Source: Solanum dulcamara (lineage: Eukaryota; Streptophyta; Magnoliopsida; Solanales; Solanaceae). Taken from it: 64,000 nt of DNA. Position numbers and translations under genes: made by a program. The stretch covers positions 83,605,757 to 83,669,756 of the forward strand of contig NC_077238.1 of assembly GCF_947179165.1 (NCBI RefSeq), in the 5' to 3' direction. Below, in pieces: positions 1 to 12,485 of the stretch. The first letter of the stretch is position 1, and every line of letters begins with the position of its first letter. The notes under the pieces are model-generated. The model was not told the DNA's origin. It did not search any database and saw only the letters and a program-made list of their open reading frames with translations.

Positions 1-1074
1 AATCCGCACCCCTGGCACTTAAAAAAATCGTTGGCTAAAACACACAAAAAACTTGCAAAATTGCCTAATTCCAATTGCGTTGCCAATAAAATGCTCCTGA
101 ACCCCTCTAAAGCGCCGCCGGGTCTACTGGAGTCGTTCCTCAGGTTGTTACGGACGCTATTATGGAAGAATCTAAGAAATTTTGACCTGGACCCCCAGCA
201 CCTAAAAAATCTGTGGGCTAACACACACGAAAAACTGGCAAAATTGCCTAATTCCTATTGCGTAGCCAATAAAATGCTCCTAAACCCTCTATAGCGCTGC
301 CAGGGCTACTGGAGTCATTCCCCAGGTCGTTACGGACGCTATTATGGAAGAATCTAAGAAAATTCGACTCAGACCCCCGGAACCTAAAAATTCTGTGGGC
401 TAACACACACGAAAAACTGGCAAAATCGCCTAATTCCGATTGCGTCGCTAATAAAATGTTCCTAAACCTCTCTATAGCACCTATGGGGCGACTGGAGTCG
501 TTCCCCAGGTCGTTACGGATGCTACTATAGAATAATCCAAAAAAATTTGACCCCGGATCCCTAGCACCTAAAATATCCGTGGGCTAACAGACACGAAAAA
601 GTGGCAAAATTGCTTAATTCCTATTGCGCCGCCAATAAAATGCTCCTAAACCTCACTATAGCACCGTCGGAGCTACTGAAGTCCTTTCCCAGGTCGTTAC
701 GGATGCTACTATGGAAGAATCCAATAAAATTTGACCCGAAACCCCGGCACCTAAAAAATCCGTGGGCTAACACACACGAAAAACTGGCAAAATCGCCTAA
801 TTCCTATTGCGTCGCCAATAAAATGCAACTAAAACCCCTCTAAAGTGCCGCCGAGGCTACTGGAGTCGTTTCCCAAGTCGTTACGAACCCTACTATGGAA
901 GAATCTAAGAAAATTCGACCCGACCCCCGGCACCTAAAATATCCGTGGGCTAACACACACGAACAAGTGGCAAAATTGCCTAATTCCTATCGCGTCGCCA
1001 ATAAAATGCTCCTAAACCCCTCTAAAGAGCCGCCAGGGCGACCGGAGTAGTTCCCCAGGTCGTTACAGACGCTA

Positions 1075-1400
1075 CTATGGAAGAATACAAGAAAATTCGA
1101 CTCGGACCCCCGGCACCTAAAAAATCCTTGGGCTAACACACACGAAATACTGGCAAAATTGCCTAATTCCTATTGCGTCGCAAATAAAATGCTCCTAAAC
1201 CCCTCTATTGCACCACCGGGGCTACTGGAGTCGTTCCCCAGGTCGTTACGGACGCTACCATGGAAGAAATAAAGAAAATTCGACCCAGACCCCTGGCACC
1301 TAAAAATTCCTGGGTTAACACACACGAAAAATTGGCAAAATCGCCTAATTAATATTGCGTCGCCAATAAAATGCTCCTAAACACCTCTAAATCGCCGCCG
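1075..1400 (+). repeat. Four-monomer duplication, first copy (partner 1805-2130)
   Basis: A run of variant monomers containing ATACAAGAAAATTCGACTCG, a CTTGGGCTAAC variant, ATGGAAGAAATAAAGAAAAT and CCTAATTAATATTGCGTCGC recurs about 730 bp downstream, which is four monomers. The rare ATTAATATT variant and the ATAAAG variant occur in the same order in both copies, so this is a segmental duplication and not a chance similarity between monomers. Confidence 0.8.
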
Positions 1401-1439
1401 GGGCTACTGGAGTCATTTCCCAGGTCGTTACGGACGCTA

Positions 1440-1960
1440 CTATGGAAGAATCCAAGAAATATTTTACCCGGACCCCCGGCACCTAAAAATTCCGTGGGCT
1501 AACACACACGAAAAAGTGGCAAAATCCCCTAATTCCGATTGCGTCACCAATAAAATACTCCAGAACCCCTCTAAAGAGCCGCCAGGGCTACTTGAGTCGT
1601 TCCCCAGGTCGTTACGGACGCTACTATTGAAGAATCCAAGAAAATTCAACCCGCACCCCCAACACCTAAAAAATCCGTGGACTAACACACACGAAAAACT
1701 GGAAAATCGCCTAATTCCTATTGCGTCGCCAATAAAATGCTCCAGAACTCCTCTAAAGAGCCGCCAGGGCTACTAGAGTCTTTCCCCATGTCGTTACAGA
1801 TGCTACTATGGAAAAATACAAGAAAATTCGACTCAGACCCCCGGCACCTAAAAAATCCTTGGGCTAACACACACGAAAAACTGGCAAAATTGCCTAATTC
1901 CTATTGCGTCGCAAATAAAATGCTCCTAAACCCCTCTATTGCACCACCGGGGCTACTGTA
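1440..1960 (+). repeat. Segmental duplication, first copy (partner 4451-4970, offset 3,011 bp)
   Basis: The unusual words AAATATTTTACCCGGACCCC, CACCAATAAAATACTCCAGA, CAACCCGCACCCCCAACACC and TCTTTCCCCATGTCGTTACA follow one another in the same order at 1453-1960 and at 4464-4970. The block covers nearly three monomers of the GAGCCGCC subfamily. Its last monomer overlaps the second copy of the four-monomer duplication. Confidence 0.8.
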
Positions 1961-2130
1961 GTCGTTCCCCAGGTCGTTACGGACGCTACCATGGAAGAAA
2001 TAAAGAAAATTCGACCCAGACCCCTGGCACCTAAAAATTCCTGGGTTAACACACACGAAAAATTGACAAAATCGCCTAATTAATATTGCGTCGCCAATAA
2101 AATGCTCTTAAACCCCTCTATAGCGCCGCC
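1805..2130 (+). repeat. Four-monomer duplication, second copy
   Basis: This is the partner of 1075-1400. It is followed at 2150-2390 by another monomer with the same ATACAAGAAAATTCGACTCG and ATTAATATT variants, so the unit was amplified locally more than once. The stretch from 2400 to 4000 holds ordinary monomers with no sharp internal order that I could define. Confidence 0.75.
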
Positions 2131-4013
2131 GGGGCTACTGGAGTCGTTCCCCAGGTCGTAACGGACGCTACTATGGAAGAATACAAGAAAATTCGACTCG
2201 GACCCCTTGGCACCTAAAAATTCGTGGGTTAACACACGAAAAATTGACAAAATCGCCTAATTAATATTGCGTCGCCAATAAAATGCTATTAAACCCCTCT
2301 ATAGCGCCGCCGGGGCTACTGGAGTAGTTCCCTAGGTCGTTACGGACGCTACTATGGAAGAATACAAGAAAATTCGACTCGGACCCCCGGCACCTAAAAA
2401 ATCCGTGGGCTCACACACACGAAAAACTGGCAAAATCTCGTAATTTCCATTGCGTCGTAAATAAAATGATTCTAAACCCCTCTAAAGTGCCGCCGGGGTT
2501 ACTCGAGTCGTTCTCCAGGTCGTAACGGACGCTACTATGGAAGAAATCAAGAAACTTCGACACGGACCCCTGGCACGTAAAACATGTGTGGGCTAACACA
2601 CACGAAAAACTGGAAAATATACCTAATTCCTATTGCGTCTTTAATAAAATGATCCTAAACCCCTCTAAAACGCCACCGGGGCTACTGGAGTCGTTCCCCA
2701 GGTCGTTACGGACGCTACTATGGAAGAATCTAAGAACATTTGACCCAAACCCCCGGCACCTAAAAAATCTATGGGTTAAAACACACGAAAAACTGGAAAA
2801 ATCGCCTAATTCCTATTGCGTCGCCAATAAAATGCTCTTAAATCCCTCTATAGCGCCGCCGGGGCTACTAGAGTCGTTCCCCAGGTCGTTACGGAGGCTA
2901 CTATGGAAGAATCCAAGAAAATTCGACCCGGACCCCTGGCACCTAAAAAATCTGTGGGCTAACACACACGAAAAACTGGCAAAATTGCCTAATTCCTATT
3001 GCATCTCCAATAAAATGCTCCTTTACCCCTCTAAAGCGTCGCCGGGGCTACTAGAGTCGTTCCCCAGGTCGTTACGGACTCTACTATGGAAGAATAAAAG
3101 AAAATTTGACCTGGACCCCCGGTACCTAAAAAATCCGTGGGCTAACACACACGAAAAACTGGCAAAATCTCCTAATTCCTATTGCGTCGCCAATAAAATG
3201 CTTCTAAACCCCTCTATAGCACCGTCGGGGCTACTGGAGTCATTCTCCAGGTCGTTACGGACGCTACTATGAAAGAAATTAAGAAAATTCGACTCGGACC
3301 CCCGGCACCTAAAAAATCTGTGGACTAACACACACGAAAAACTGGCAAAATTGCTTAATTCATATTGTACCGCCAATAAAATGCTCCTAAACCCCTCTAA
3401 AGCGCCACCGGGGCTACTGGAGTCGTTCCCCAGGTCGTTACGGATGCTACTATGGAACAATTCAAGAAAATGTGACCCGAACCCCCGGCACCTAAAAAAT
3501 CTATCGGGGTAACACACACGAAAAACTGGCAAAATCCCATAATTCCTATTGCGTCGCTAATAAAATGCTCCTAAACCCCTCTATGGCACCGTCGGGGCTA
3601 TTGGAGTCGTTCCCTAGGTCGTTACGGATGCTACTATGGAAGAATCTAAGAAAATTTGACCCAAACCCCCGGCACCTAAAAATTCTGTGGGTTAAAACAC
3701 ACGAAAAATTGGCAAAATTGCCTAATTTCTATTGCATCACCAATAAAATGCTCCTAAATCCCTCTATAGCGCCGCCGAGGCTACTGATGTCGTTCCCCAG
3801 CCGTTACGGACACTACAATTGAAGAATCCAAGAAAATTCGACCCGGACCCCTGGCACCTAAAAAATTCATGGGCTAACACACACGAAAACTGGCAAAATT
3901 GCCTAATTCCTATTGCATCTCCAATAAAATGCTCCTATACCCCTCTAAAGCGCCGCCGGGGCTACTAGAGTCGTTCCCCAGGTCGTTACGGATGCTACTA
4001 GGGAAGAATAAAA

Positions 4014-4110
4014 GAAAATTTGACCTGGACCCCCTAATACACATGAAAAACTGGCAAAATTGCCTAATTCCTATTGCGGATGCTACTATGGAAGAATAAA
4101 AGAAAATTTG
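4014..4110 (+). repeat. Monomer with two internal deletions (about 22 and 73 bp)
   Basis: At 4033 the sequence passes from GGACCCC directly to CTAATACACATG, losing the CGGCACCTAAAAAATCCGTGGG portion (about 22 bp). At 4078 it passes from CCTATTGCG directly to GATGCTACTATGG, losing about 73 bp. The second junction falls where both ends carry CG, so a short microhomology is possible. Confidence 0.85.
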
Positions 4111-4290
4111 ACCTGGACCCCCAGTACCTAAAAAATCCATGGGCTAACACACACGAAAAACTGACAAAATCTCCTAATTCCTACTGCGTCGCCAATAAAA
4201 TACTTCTAAACCCCTCTGTAGCACCGTCGGGGCTACTGGAGTCGTTTTCCAGGTCGTTACGGATGCTACTATTGAAGAAATCAAGAAAAT
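4094..4290 (+). repeat. Segmental duplication, first copy (partner 5290-5490)
   Basis: GAATAAAAGAAAATTTGACC, CCCCCAGTACCTAAAAAATC, the CTGACAAAATCTCC variant and CCCCTCTGTAGCACCGTCGG occur in the same order at both sites, about 1.2 kb apart. Both copies sit directly after a deletion junction (4078 and 5298). The deletions differ, so the copies share flanking sequence but not the breakpoint. Confidence 0.75.
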
Positions 4291-4450
4291 TCGATTCGGA
4301 CCCCCGTCACCTAAAAAATCTGTGGGCTAACACACACGAAAAACTGGCAAAATGCTTAATTCCTATTGCTACGCTAATAAAATGCTCCTAAACCCCTCTA
4401 AAGCGCCGCCGGGGCTACTGGAGTCGTTCCCCAAGTCGTTACGGATGCTA

Positions 4451-4970
4451 CTATGGAAAAATCCAAGAAATATTTTACCCGGACCCCCGGCACCTAAAAA
4501 TTCCGTGGGCTAACACACACGAAAAACTGGCAAAATCGCCTAATTCTGATTGCGTCACCAATAAAATACTCCAGAACCCCTCTAAAGAGCCGCCAGGGCT
4601 ACTGGAGTCATTCCCCAGGTCGTTACGGACGCTACTATGGAAGAATCCAATAAAATTCAACCCGCACCCCCAACACCTAAAAAATCCGTGGACTAACACA
4701 CACGAAAAACTGGAAAATTGCCTAATTCCTATTGCGTCGCCAATAAAATGCTCCAGAACCCCTCTAAAGAGCTGCCAGGGCTACTAGAGTCTTTCCCCAT
4801 GTCGTTACAGATGCTACTATGGAAGAATACAAGAAAATTCGACTCGGACCCCCGGCACCTAAAAAATCCTTGGGCTAATACACACGAAAAACTGGCAAAA
4901 TTGCCTAATTCCTATTGCGTCGCAAATAAAATGCTCCTAAACCCCTCTATTGCACCACCGGGGCTACTGG
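4451..4970 (+). repeat. Segmental duplication, second copy of 1440-1960
   Basis: Matches 1440-1960 at an offset of 3,011 bp with scattered point differences. The AATATTTTACCCGGACCCCC start of the block appears a third time at 5190-5260, there cut short by the deletion at 5298. Confidence 0.8.
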
Positions 4971-5280
4971 AGTTGTTCCCTAGGTCGTTACGGATGCTAC
5001 TATTGAAGAAATCAAGAAAATTCGACTCGGACCCCCGTCACCTAAAATATCTGTGGGCTAACACACACGAAAAACTGGCAAAATTGCTTAATTCCTATTG
5101 CTACGCTAATAAAATGCTCCTAAACCCCTCTAAAGCGTCGCCGAGGCTACTGGAGTCGTTCCCCAAGTCGTTACGGATGCTACTATGGAAAAATCCAAGA
5201 AATATTTTACCCGGACCCCCGACACCTAAAAATTCCGTGGGCTAACACACACGAAAAACTGGCAAAATCGGCTAATTCTG

Positions 5281-5310
5281 ATTGCGTCACCAATAAAAGA
5301 ATAAAAGAAA
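5281..5310 (+). repeat. Deletion junction in a monomer (about 76 bp lost)
   Basis: At 5298/5299 the sequence runs from CACCAATAAAA straight into GAATAAAAGAAAATTTGACC. The segment that normally carries TGCTCCTAAACCCC through CTACTATGGAA is missing, about 76 bp. AATAAAA on both sides of the junction could have supplied homology. Confidence 0.85.
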
Positions 5311-5494
5311 ATTTGACCTGGACCCCCAGTACCTAAAAAATCCATGGGCTAACACACATGAAAAACTGACAAAATCTCCTAATTCCTACTGCGTTGCCAA
5401 TAAAATACTTCTAAACCCCTCTGTAGCACCGTCGGGGCTACTGGAGTCGTTCTCCAGGTCGTTACGGATGCTACTATTGAATAAATCAAGAAAA

Positions 5495-5520
5495 TTCGAC
5501 TCGGACACGAAAAACTGGCA
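5495..5520 (+). repeat. Deletion junction in a monomer (about 35 bp lost)
   Basis: Near 5506 GACTCGGAC joins ACGAAAAACTGG. The usual CCCCCGGCACCTAAAAAATC to CTAACAC segment between them is absent. This is the fourth internal deletion within 1.5 kb. Confidence 0.85.
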
Positions 5521-5529
5521 AAATTGCTT

Positions 5530-7160
5530 AATTCCTATTGCTACGCTAATAAAATGCTTCTAAACCCCTCTAAAGCGCCGCCGGGGCTACTGGAGTCGTT
5601 CCCCAAGTCGTTACGGATGCTACTATGGAAAAATCCAAGAAAATTTGACACGAACCTCCGGCACCTAAAAAATCTGTGGGCTAACACACACGAAAAACTG
5701 GATAAAATCCCATAATTCCTTTTGCGTCGCTAATAAAATGCTCCTAAACCCCTCTATAGCACCTCCGGGGCTACTCGAGTCATTCCCCAGGTCGTTACGG
5801 ACGCTACTATGGAAAAATCCACGAAACTTTGACCCGGACCCCCGTCACCTAAAATATCTGTGGGCTAACACACGAAAAAATGGCAAAATTATTTAATTTC
5901 TATTGCGCCGCCAATAAAATGCTCCTAAACCCCTCTAAAGCGCCGCCGGGGCTACTGGAGTCGTTCCCCAAGTTGTTACGGATGCTAATATGGAAGAATT
6001 CAAGAAATTTTGACCCGGACCCCCTTCACCTAAAAAGTCTGTGGGCTAACACACAAGAAATACTGGCAAAATTGCCTAATTCCTATTGCGTCTCAAAACA
6101 AATGCTCCTAAACCCCTCTAAATCGCCGTCGGGGCTACTCGATTCATTCCCCAAGTGGTTACGGATGCTACTGTGGAAGAATCCAAGAAATTTTGACCCA
6201 CACCCCCGGCACCTAAAAATTCCGTGGGCTTACACACACGAAAAACTGGCAAAATCGCCTAATTCCTATTGCGTCGCCAATAAAATGCTCCTAAGCCCCT
6301 CTATATCATCGACGGGGCTATTTGAGTCGTTCCCCAGGTCGTTACGGACACTACTATGGAAGAATTTAAGAAATTTTGACCCAAACCACCGACACCTAAA
6401 AAAGCTGTGGGTTAAAACAAAAGAAAAACTGGCAAAATCGCCTAATTCCTATTGCATCGCCAATAAAATGCTCCTAAACCCCTCTATAGCACCACCAGGG
6501 CTACTGGAGTCGTTCCCCAGGTCGTTACGGACACTACTATAGTAGAATCCAAGAAAATTCGACTCGGACCCCCGGCACCTAAAAAATCTGTGGGCTAACA
6601 CACACGAAAAACTGGCAAAATCGCCTAATTCCTATTGCGTCGCCAATAAAATGCTCCTAAACCCATCTAAAGCCTCGCCGGGGCTACTGGATTCGTTTCC
6701 CAGGTCGTTACGGATGCTACTATTGAAGAATCCAAGAAAATTTGACACGGCCCCCGGCACCTAAAAAATCCGACGGTTAACACACACGAAAAACTGGCAA
6801 AATCTCCTAATTCCTATTGCGTCGCCAATAAAATGCTCCTAAATCCCTCTATAGCACAGCCAGGGCTTTTGGAGTCGTTCCCCAGGTCGTTATTGATGCT
6901 ACTATGGAAGAATCCAAGAAAATTCGACCCGGAACACCGGCACCTAAAAAATCCCTACGCTAATACACACGAAAAACTGGCAAAATTGCCTAATTCCTAT
7001 TGCGCCGCTAATAAAATGCTCCTAAACCACTCTAAAGCACCGCCGGGGCTACTGGAGTCGTTCCTCAGGTCTTTACGGACACTACTATGGAAAAATCCAA
7101 GTAACTTTGACCCGAACCCCCGGCACCCAAAAAATTCGTGGGTTAACACACACGAAAAAC
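5530..7160 (+). repeat. Satellite monomers, mosaic order; includes a partial copy of the TTCACC / ACACAAGAAATACTGG module
   Basis: Ordinary monomers. At 5873-6068 two neighbouring variant monomers (GAAAAAATGGCAAAATT, then CCCCCTTCACC and ACACAAGAAATACTGG) match the first part of the module described at 7164. The next monomer differs (TCTCAAAACAAATGCTCC), so this copy is incomplete. Monomers at 6820-7150 (NPYANT-type variant ATCCCTACGCTAATACACAC) recur at 9740-10065. Confidence 0.8.
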
Positions 7161-7163
7161 TGG

Positions 7164-7685
7164 CAAAATCCCCTAATTCCTATTGCGTCGCTAATAAAAT
7201 GCTCCTAAACCCATCTATAGAACCTCTGGGGCTACTGGAGTTATTCCCCAGGTCGTTACGGATGCTACTATGGAAGAATCCAAGAAAATTTGACCCGGAC
7301 CCCCGGAACCTAAAATATCCGTGGGCTAACACACACGAAAAAATGGCAAAATTTCTTAATTCCTATTGCGCCGCCAATAAAATGCTTCTAAACCCCTCTA
7401 AAGCGCCGCCGGGGCTACTGGAGTCATTCTCCAAGTCGTTACGAATGCTACTATGGAAGAATTCAAGAAATTTTGACCCAGACCCCCTTCACCTAAAATA
7501 TCTGTGGGCTAAAACACAAGAAATACTGGCAAAATTGCCTAATTCCTATTGTGTCCCCAATAAAATGCGCCTAAACCCCTCTATTGCACCGCCGGGGCTA
7601 CTGTAGTCATTCCTTAGGTCGTTACGGACGCTACTATGGAAGAATACAAGAAAATTCGACGCGGACCCCCGACACCAAAACAATT
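7164..7685 (+). repeat. Recurrent ~520-bp module of variant monomers, copy 1
   Basis: Ordered markers: AAATCCCCTAATTCC with ACCTCTGGGGCTACTGG, then GAAAAAATGGCAAAATT, then CCCCTTCACC with ACACAAGAAATACTGG (here AAAACACAAGAAATACTGG), then TTCGACGCGGACCCC followed by CACCAAAA in place of CACCTAAA. The same order and almost the same length (520-522 bp) occurs at 34620, 44311 and 52908. Confidence 0.8.
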
Positions 7686-10600
7686 TGTGGGCTAACACAC
7701 ACGAAAAACTCGCAAAATCACCTAATTCCTATTGCGTCGCAAATAAAATGCTCCTAAACCCCTCTATAGCACCGCCGGGGCTACTGGAGTCTTTCCCAAG
7801 GTCGTTATGGACGCTACTATGGAAGAATCCAAGAAATTTCGACCCGGACCCCCGGCACCTAAAAAATCTGTGGGCTAACACACACGAAAAACTGGCAAAA
7901 TCGCCTAATTTCTATTGCGTCTCCAATAAAATGCTCCTATACCCCTCTAAAGCGCCGCCGGGGCTACTGGAGTCATTCCCAGGTCGTTACGGACGCTACT
8001 ATGGAAGAATCCAAGAAAATTTGACCTGGACCCCCATCACCTAAAAAATCCGTGGGCTAACACATACGAAAAACTGGCAAAATCTCCTAATTCCTATTGT
8101 GTCGCCAATAAAATGCTTCTAAACTCCTCTATAGTACCGTCGGGGCTCCTGGAGTCGTTCTCCAGGTCGTTACGGATGCTACTATGGAAAAACTAAAGAA
8201 AATTCGACCCGCACCCCCGGCACCTAAAAAATCCGTGGGCTAACACACATGAAAAACTAGCAAAATCGCCTAATTCCTATTGCGTAGCCAATAAAATGCT
8301 CTTAAACCCCTCTAAAGTGCCGCCGAGGCTACTAGAGTCGCTCTCCAGGTCGTTACGGATGCTAATATGGAAGAATCCAAGAAAATTCAACCCGGACCCC
8401 CGTACCTAAAATATCTGTGGGCTAACACACACGAAAAATTGGCAAAATTGCCTAAATCCTATTGCGCCACCAATAAAATGCTCCTAAACCCCTCTATAGA
8501 GCCGTCGGGGCTACTGCAGTCGTTCCCCAGGTCGTTACAGATGCTATAATGAAATAAACCAAGAAAATTTGACCCGAACCCCCGGCACCTAAAAAATCCG
8601 TGGGTTAACACACACGAAAAACTTGCAAAATCTCCTAATTCCTATTGCGTCGCAAATAAAATGCTCCTAAGTCCCTCTATAGCACCACCGGGGCTACTAG
8701 AGTCATTCCCCAGGTCGTTACGGATGCTACTATGGAAGAATCCAAGAAAATTCGACCCAGACCCCCGACACCTAAAACATCTGTGGGCTAACACACACGA
8801 AAAACTGGCAAAATCCCCTAATTCCTATTGTGTCGCCAATAAAATGCTCCTAAACCCCTCTATAGCACCTCCGGGGCTACTCGAGTCATTCCCCATGTCG
8901 TGAAGGACGCTACTATGGAAGAATTCAAGAACATTTGACACGGCCCCCCAGCACCTAAAATATATGTGGGCTAACACACACGAAAAAGTGGCAAAATTGC
9001 TTAATTCCTATTGCACCGCCAATAAAATGCTCCTAAACCCCTCTAAAGCGCCGCCGAGGCTACTGGAGTCATTCCCCAGGTTATTACGGATGCTACTCTG
9101 GAAGAAATCAAGAAAATTCGACCCAGACCCCCGGCATCTAAAAATTCAGTGGGCTAACACACACGAAAAACTGGCAAAATCAACTAATTCCTATTGCGTC
9201 GCCAATAAAATGCTCCAAAACCCCTCTATAGCACAACCGGGGCTGGAGTCTTTCCCCAAGTCGTTACGAACGCTACTATGGAAGAATCCAAGAAAATTTG
9301 ACCCGAAGCCCCGGCACCTAAAAAATCCATGGGTTAACACACACGAAAAACTGGAAAAATCACCTAATTCCTATTACGTCGCCAATAAAATGCTCCTACA
9401 TCCCTCTATAGCGCCGCCGGGCTACTGGAATCGTTCCCCAGGTCGTTATGGACGCTACTATGGAAGAATATAAGAAAATTCGACCTGGACCCTGGCACCT
9501 AAAAAATCCGTGGGCTAACACACACGAAAAACTAGCAAAATCGCCTAATTCCTATTGCATCTCCTATAAAATGCTCCTATACCCCTCTAAAGCGTTGCCG
9601 GGGCTACTGGAGTCGTTCCCCAGGTCGTTACGGACGCTACTATAGAAGAATCCAAGAAAATTCTACCCGGACCGCCGGCACCTAAAAAATCCGTGGGCTA
9701 ACACAAACGAAAAACTTGCAAAATCTCCTAATTCATATAACATCGCCAATAAAATGCTCCTAAATCCATCTATAGCACCGCCAGGGCTACTGGAGTCATT
9801 CCCCATGTCGTTATTGTTGCTACTATGGAAGAATACAAGAATATTCGACCCGAAACACCGGCACCTAAAAAATCCTTACGCTAATACATACGAAAAACGA
9901 GCAAAATTGCCTAATTCCTATTGTGCCGCTAATAAAATGCTCCTGAACCACTCTAAAGCATCGTCGGGGCTACTGGAGTCGTTCCCCAGGTCGTTACGGA
10001 CGCTACTATGGAAAAATCCAAGAAACGTTGACCCGAACCCCCGGCACCCAAAAATTCATGGGTTAACACACAAGAAATACTTGCAAAATTGCCTAATTTC
10101 TATTGTGTCGCCAATAAAATGCTCCTAAACCCCTCTATAGCGTCGTTGGGGCTACTGGAGTCATTACCCAGGTCGTTACGGACGCTACTATGGAATAATA
10201 CAAGAAAATTCGACGCGGACCCCCGATACCAAAATAATCCGTGGGCTAACACACACGAAAAACTGGCAAAATCGCCTAATTCCTATTGCGTCGCAAATAA
10301 AATGATCCTAAACCTCTCTAAAGCGCCGCCGGGGCTACTGGAGTCATTCCCCATATCGTTACGGACGCTACTCTAGAATAAATCAAGAAAATTCGACCCA
10401 GACCCCCGGCATCTAAAAATTCAGTGGGCTAACACACACGAAAAACTGGCAAAATCGCCTAATTCCTATTGCGTCGCCAATAAAATGCTCCTAAATCCCT
10501 CTATAGCACCGCCAGGACTACTGGAGTCTTTCCCCAGGTCGTTACGAATGCTACTATGGAAGAATCCAAGAAAATTCGACCCGGACCCCCGGCACCTAAA

Positions 10601-12485
10601 AATTCTGTGGGCTAACACACACGAAAAACTGGCAAAATCGCCTAATTTCTATTATATCGCTAATAAAATACTTCTGAACCCCTCTAAAGCACCGCCGGGG
10701 CTACTGGAGTCGTTCCCCAGGTCGTTACGGATGCTACTATGTAAGAATTCAAGAAAATTTGATCCGGACCCCCAACACCTAAAAAATCCGTGGACTAACA
10801 CACACGAAAAACAAAAAAATCGCCTAATTCGTATTACGTCGCCAATAAAATGCTCCTAAACCCCTCTAAAGAGCCGCCAGGGCTACTGGAGTCGTTCCCC
10901 AGGTCGTTACGGATGCTACTATGGAAGAATCCAAGAAAATTTGACCCGCACCACCAACACCTAAAAAATTTGTGGACTAACACACACGAAAAACTAGAAA
11001 ATCGCCTAATTCCTATTGTGTCGCCATAAAAATGCTCCTAAACCCTCTAAAGAGCCGCCATGGCTACTGGAGTCATTCCCCATGTCGTTGCGGACGCTAC
11101 TATGGAAGAATCCAAGAAAATTCGACCCGGACCTCCGACATCTAAAAAATCCGTGGGCTAACACACATGAAAAACTGGCAAAATCGCCTAATTTCTGTTG
11201 TGTCTCCAATAAAATGCTCCTATACCCCTCTAAAGCACCGCCTGGGCTACTAGAGTCATTCCCAAGTCGTTACGGATGCTTCTATGCAAGAATCCAAGAA
11301 AATATGACCTGGACCCCCGGCACCTAAAAAATCTGTGGCTAACACACACGAAAAACCTGCAAAATCTCATAATTCCTATTGCGTCGCCAATAAAATGCTC
11401 CTAAATCCTTCTATAGCACCAAAAGGGCTACTCGAGTCGTTCCCCAGGTCGTTATGGATGCTACTATGGAAATATCCAATAACTTTGACCCGAACCCCCG
11501 GCACCCTAAAAATTCGTGGGTTAACACACACCAAAAACTGGCAAAATCCCCTAATTCTTATTGCGTCGCCAATAAAATGCTCCTAAATCCCTCTATAGCA
11601 CCGCCAGGGCTACTGGAGTCTTTCCCTAGGTCGTTACGAACGCTACTATGGAATAATCCAAGAAAATTTGACCCGAACCCTCGGCACCTAAAAAATCCGT
11701 GGGTTAACACACACGAAAAACTAGCAAAATTGCCTAATTCCTATTGCATCTCCAATAAAATGCTCCTGAACCCTTCTAAAGCGCCGCCGGGGCTACTGGA
11801 GTCGTTCCCCAGGTCGTGACGGATGTGACTATGAAGAATCCAAGAAATTTTGACCCGAACCCCCGCACCTAAAAAATCTGTGGGTACATACATGAAAAAC
11901 TGGCAAAATCGCCTAATTCCTATTGCGTCGCCAATAAAATGCTCCTAAACCCCTCTATAACGCCGCCGGGGCTACTGGAGTCATTCCCAAGTCGTTACAG
12001 ACGCTACTATGGAAGAATCCAAGAAAATTCCAGCCGGACACCCGTCACCTAAAAAATCCGTGGGCTAACACAAACGAAAAATTGGCAAAATCGCCTAATT
12101 CCTATTGCGTCGCCAATAAAATGCTCCAGAACCCCTTTAAAGAGCCGCCAGGGCTACTGGAGTCGTTCCCAGGTCGTTACGGATGCTATTATGGAAGAAT
12201 CCAAGAAAATTCGACCCAGACTCCCGGTACCTATAAAATTCGAGGGCTAAAACACACGAAAAACAGGCAAAATCGCCTAATTCCTATTGCGTCGCCAATA
12301 AAATGCTCCAGAACCCCTCTAAAGAGCCTCCAGGGCTACTAGAGTCGTTCCCCAGGTCATTACGGACGCTACTATGGAAGAATCCAAGAAAATTCAACCC
12401 GCACCCCCAACAGCTAAATAATCCGTGGACTAACAAACACGAAAAACTGGAAAAATTGCCTAATTCCTATTGCGTCGCCAATAAA
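7686..12485 (+). repeat. Satellite monomers, mosaic order
   Basis: About 26 ordinary monomers with no clear higher-order repeat. 9740-10065 duplicates 6820-7150 at about 2.92 kb (16 monomers). The GACGCGGACCCCCGA and ACCAAAA markers recur at 10207-10235. From 10650 the GAGCCGCCAGGG / CCAACACCTAAAAAATCCG subfamily appears. A variant lacking the CTA of GGGCTAACAC (GTGGGTACATACATG) is at about 11880. No gene or foreign sequence is visible. Confidence 0.85.
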
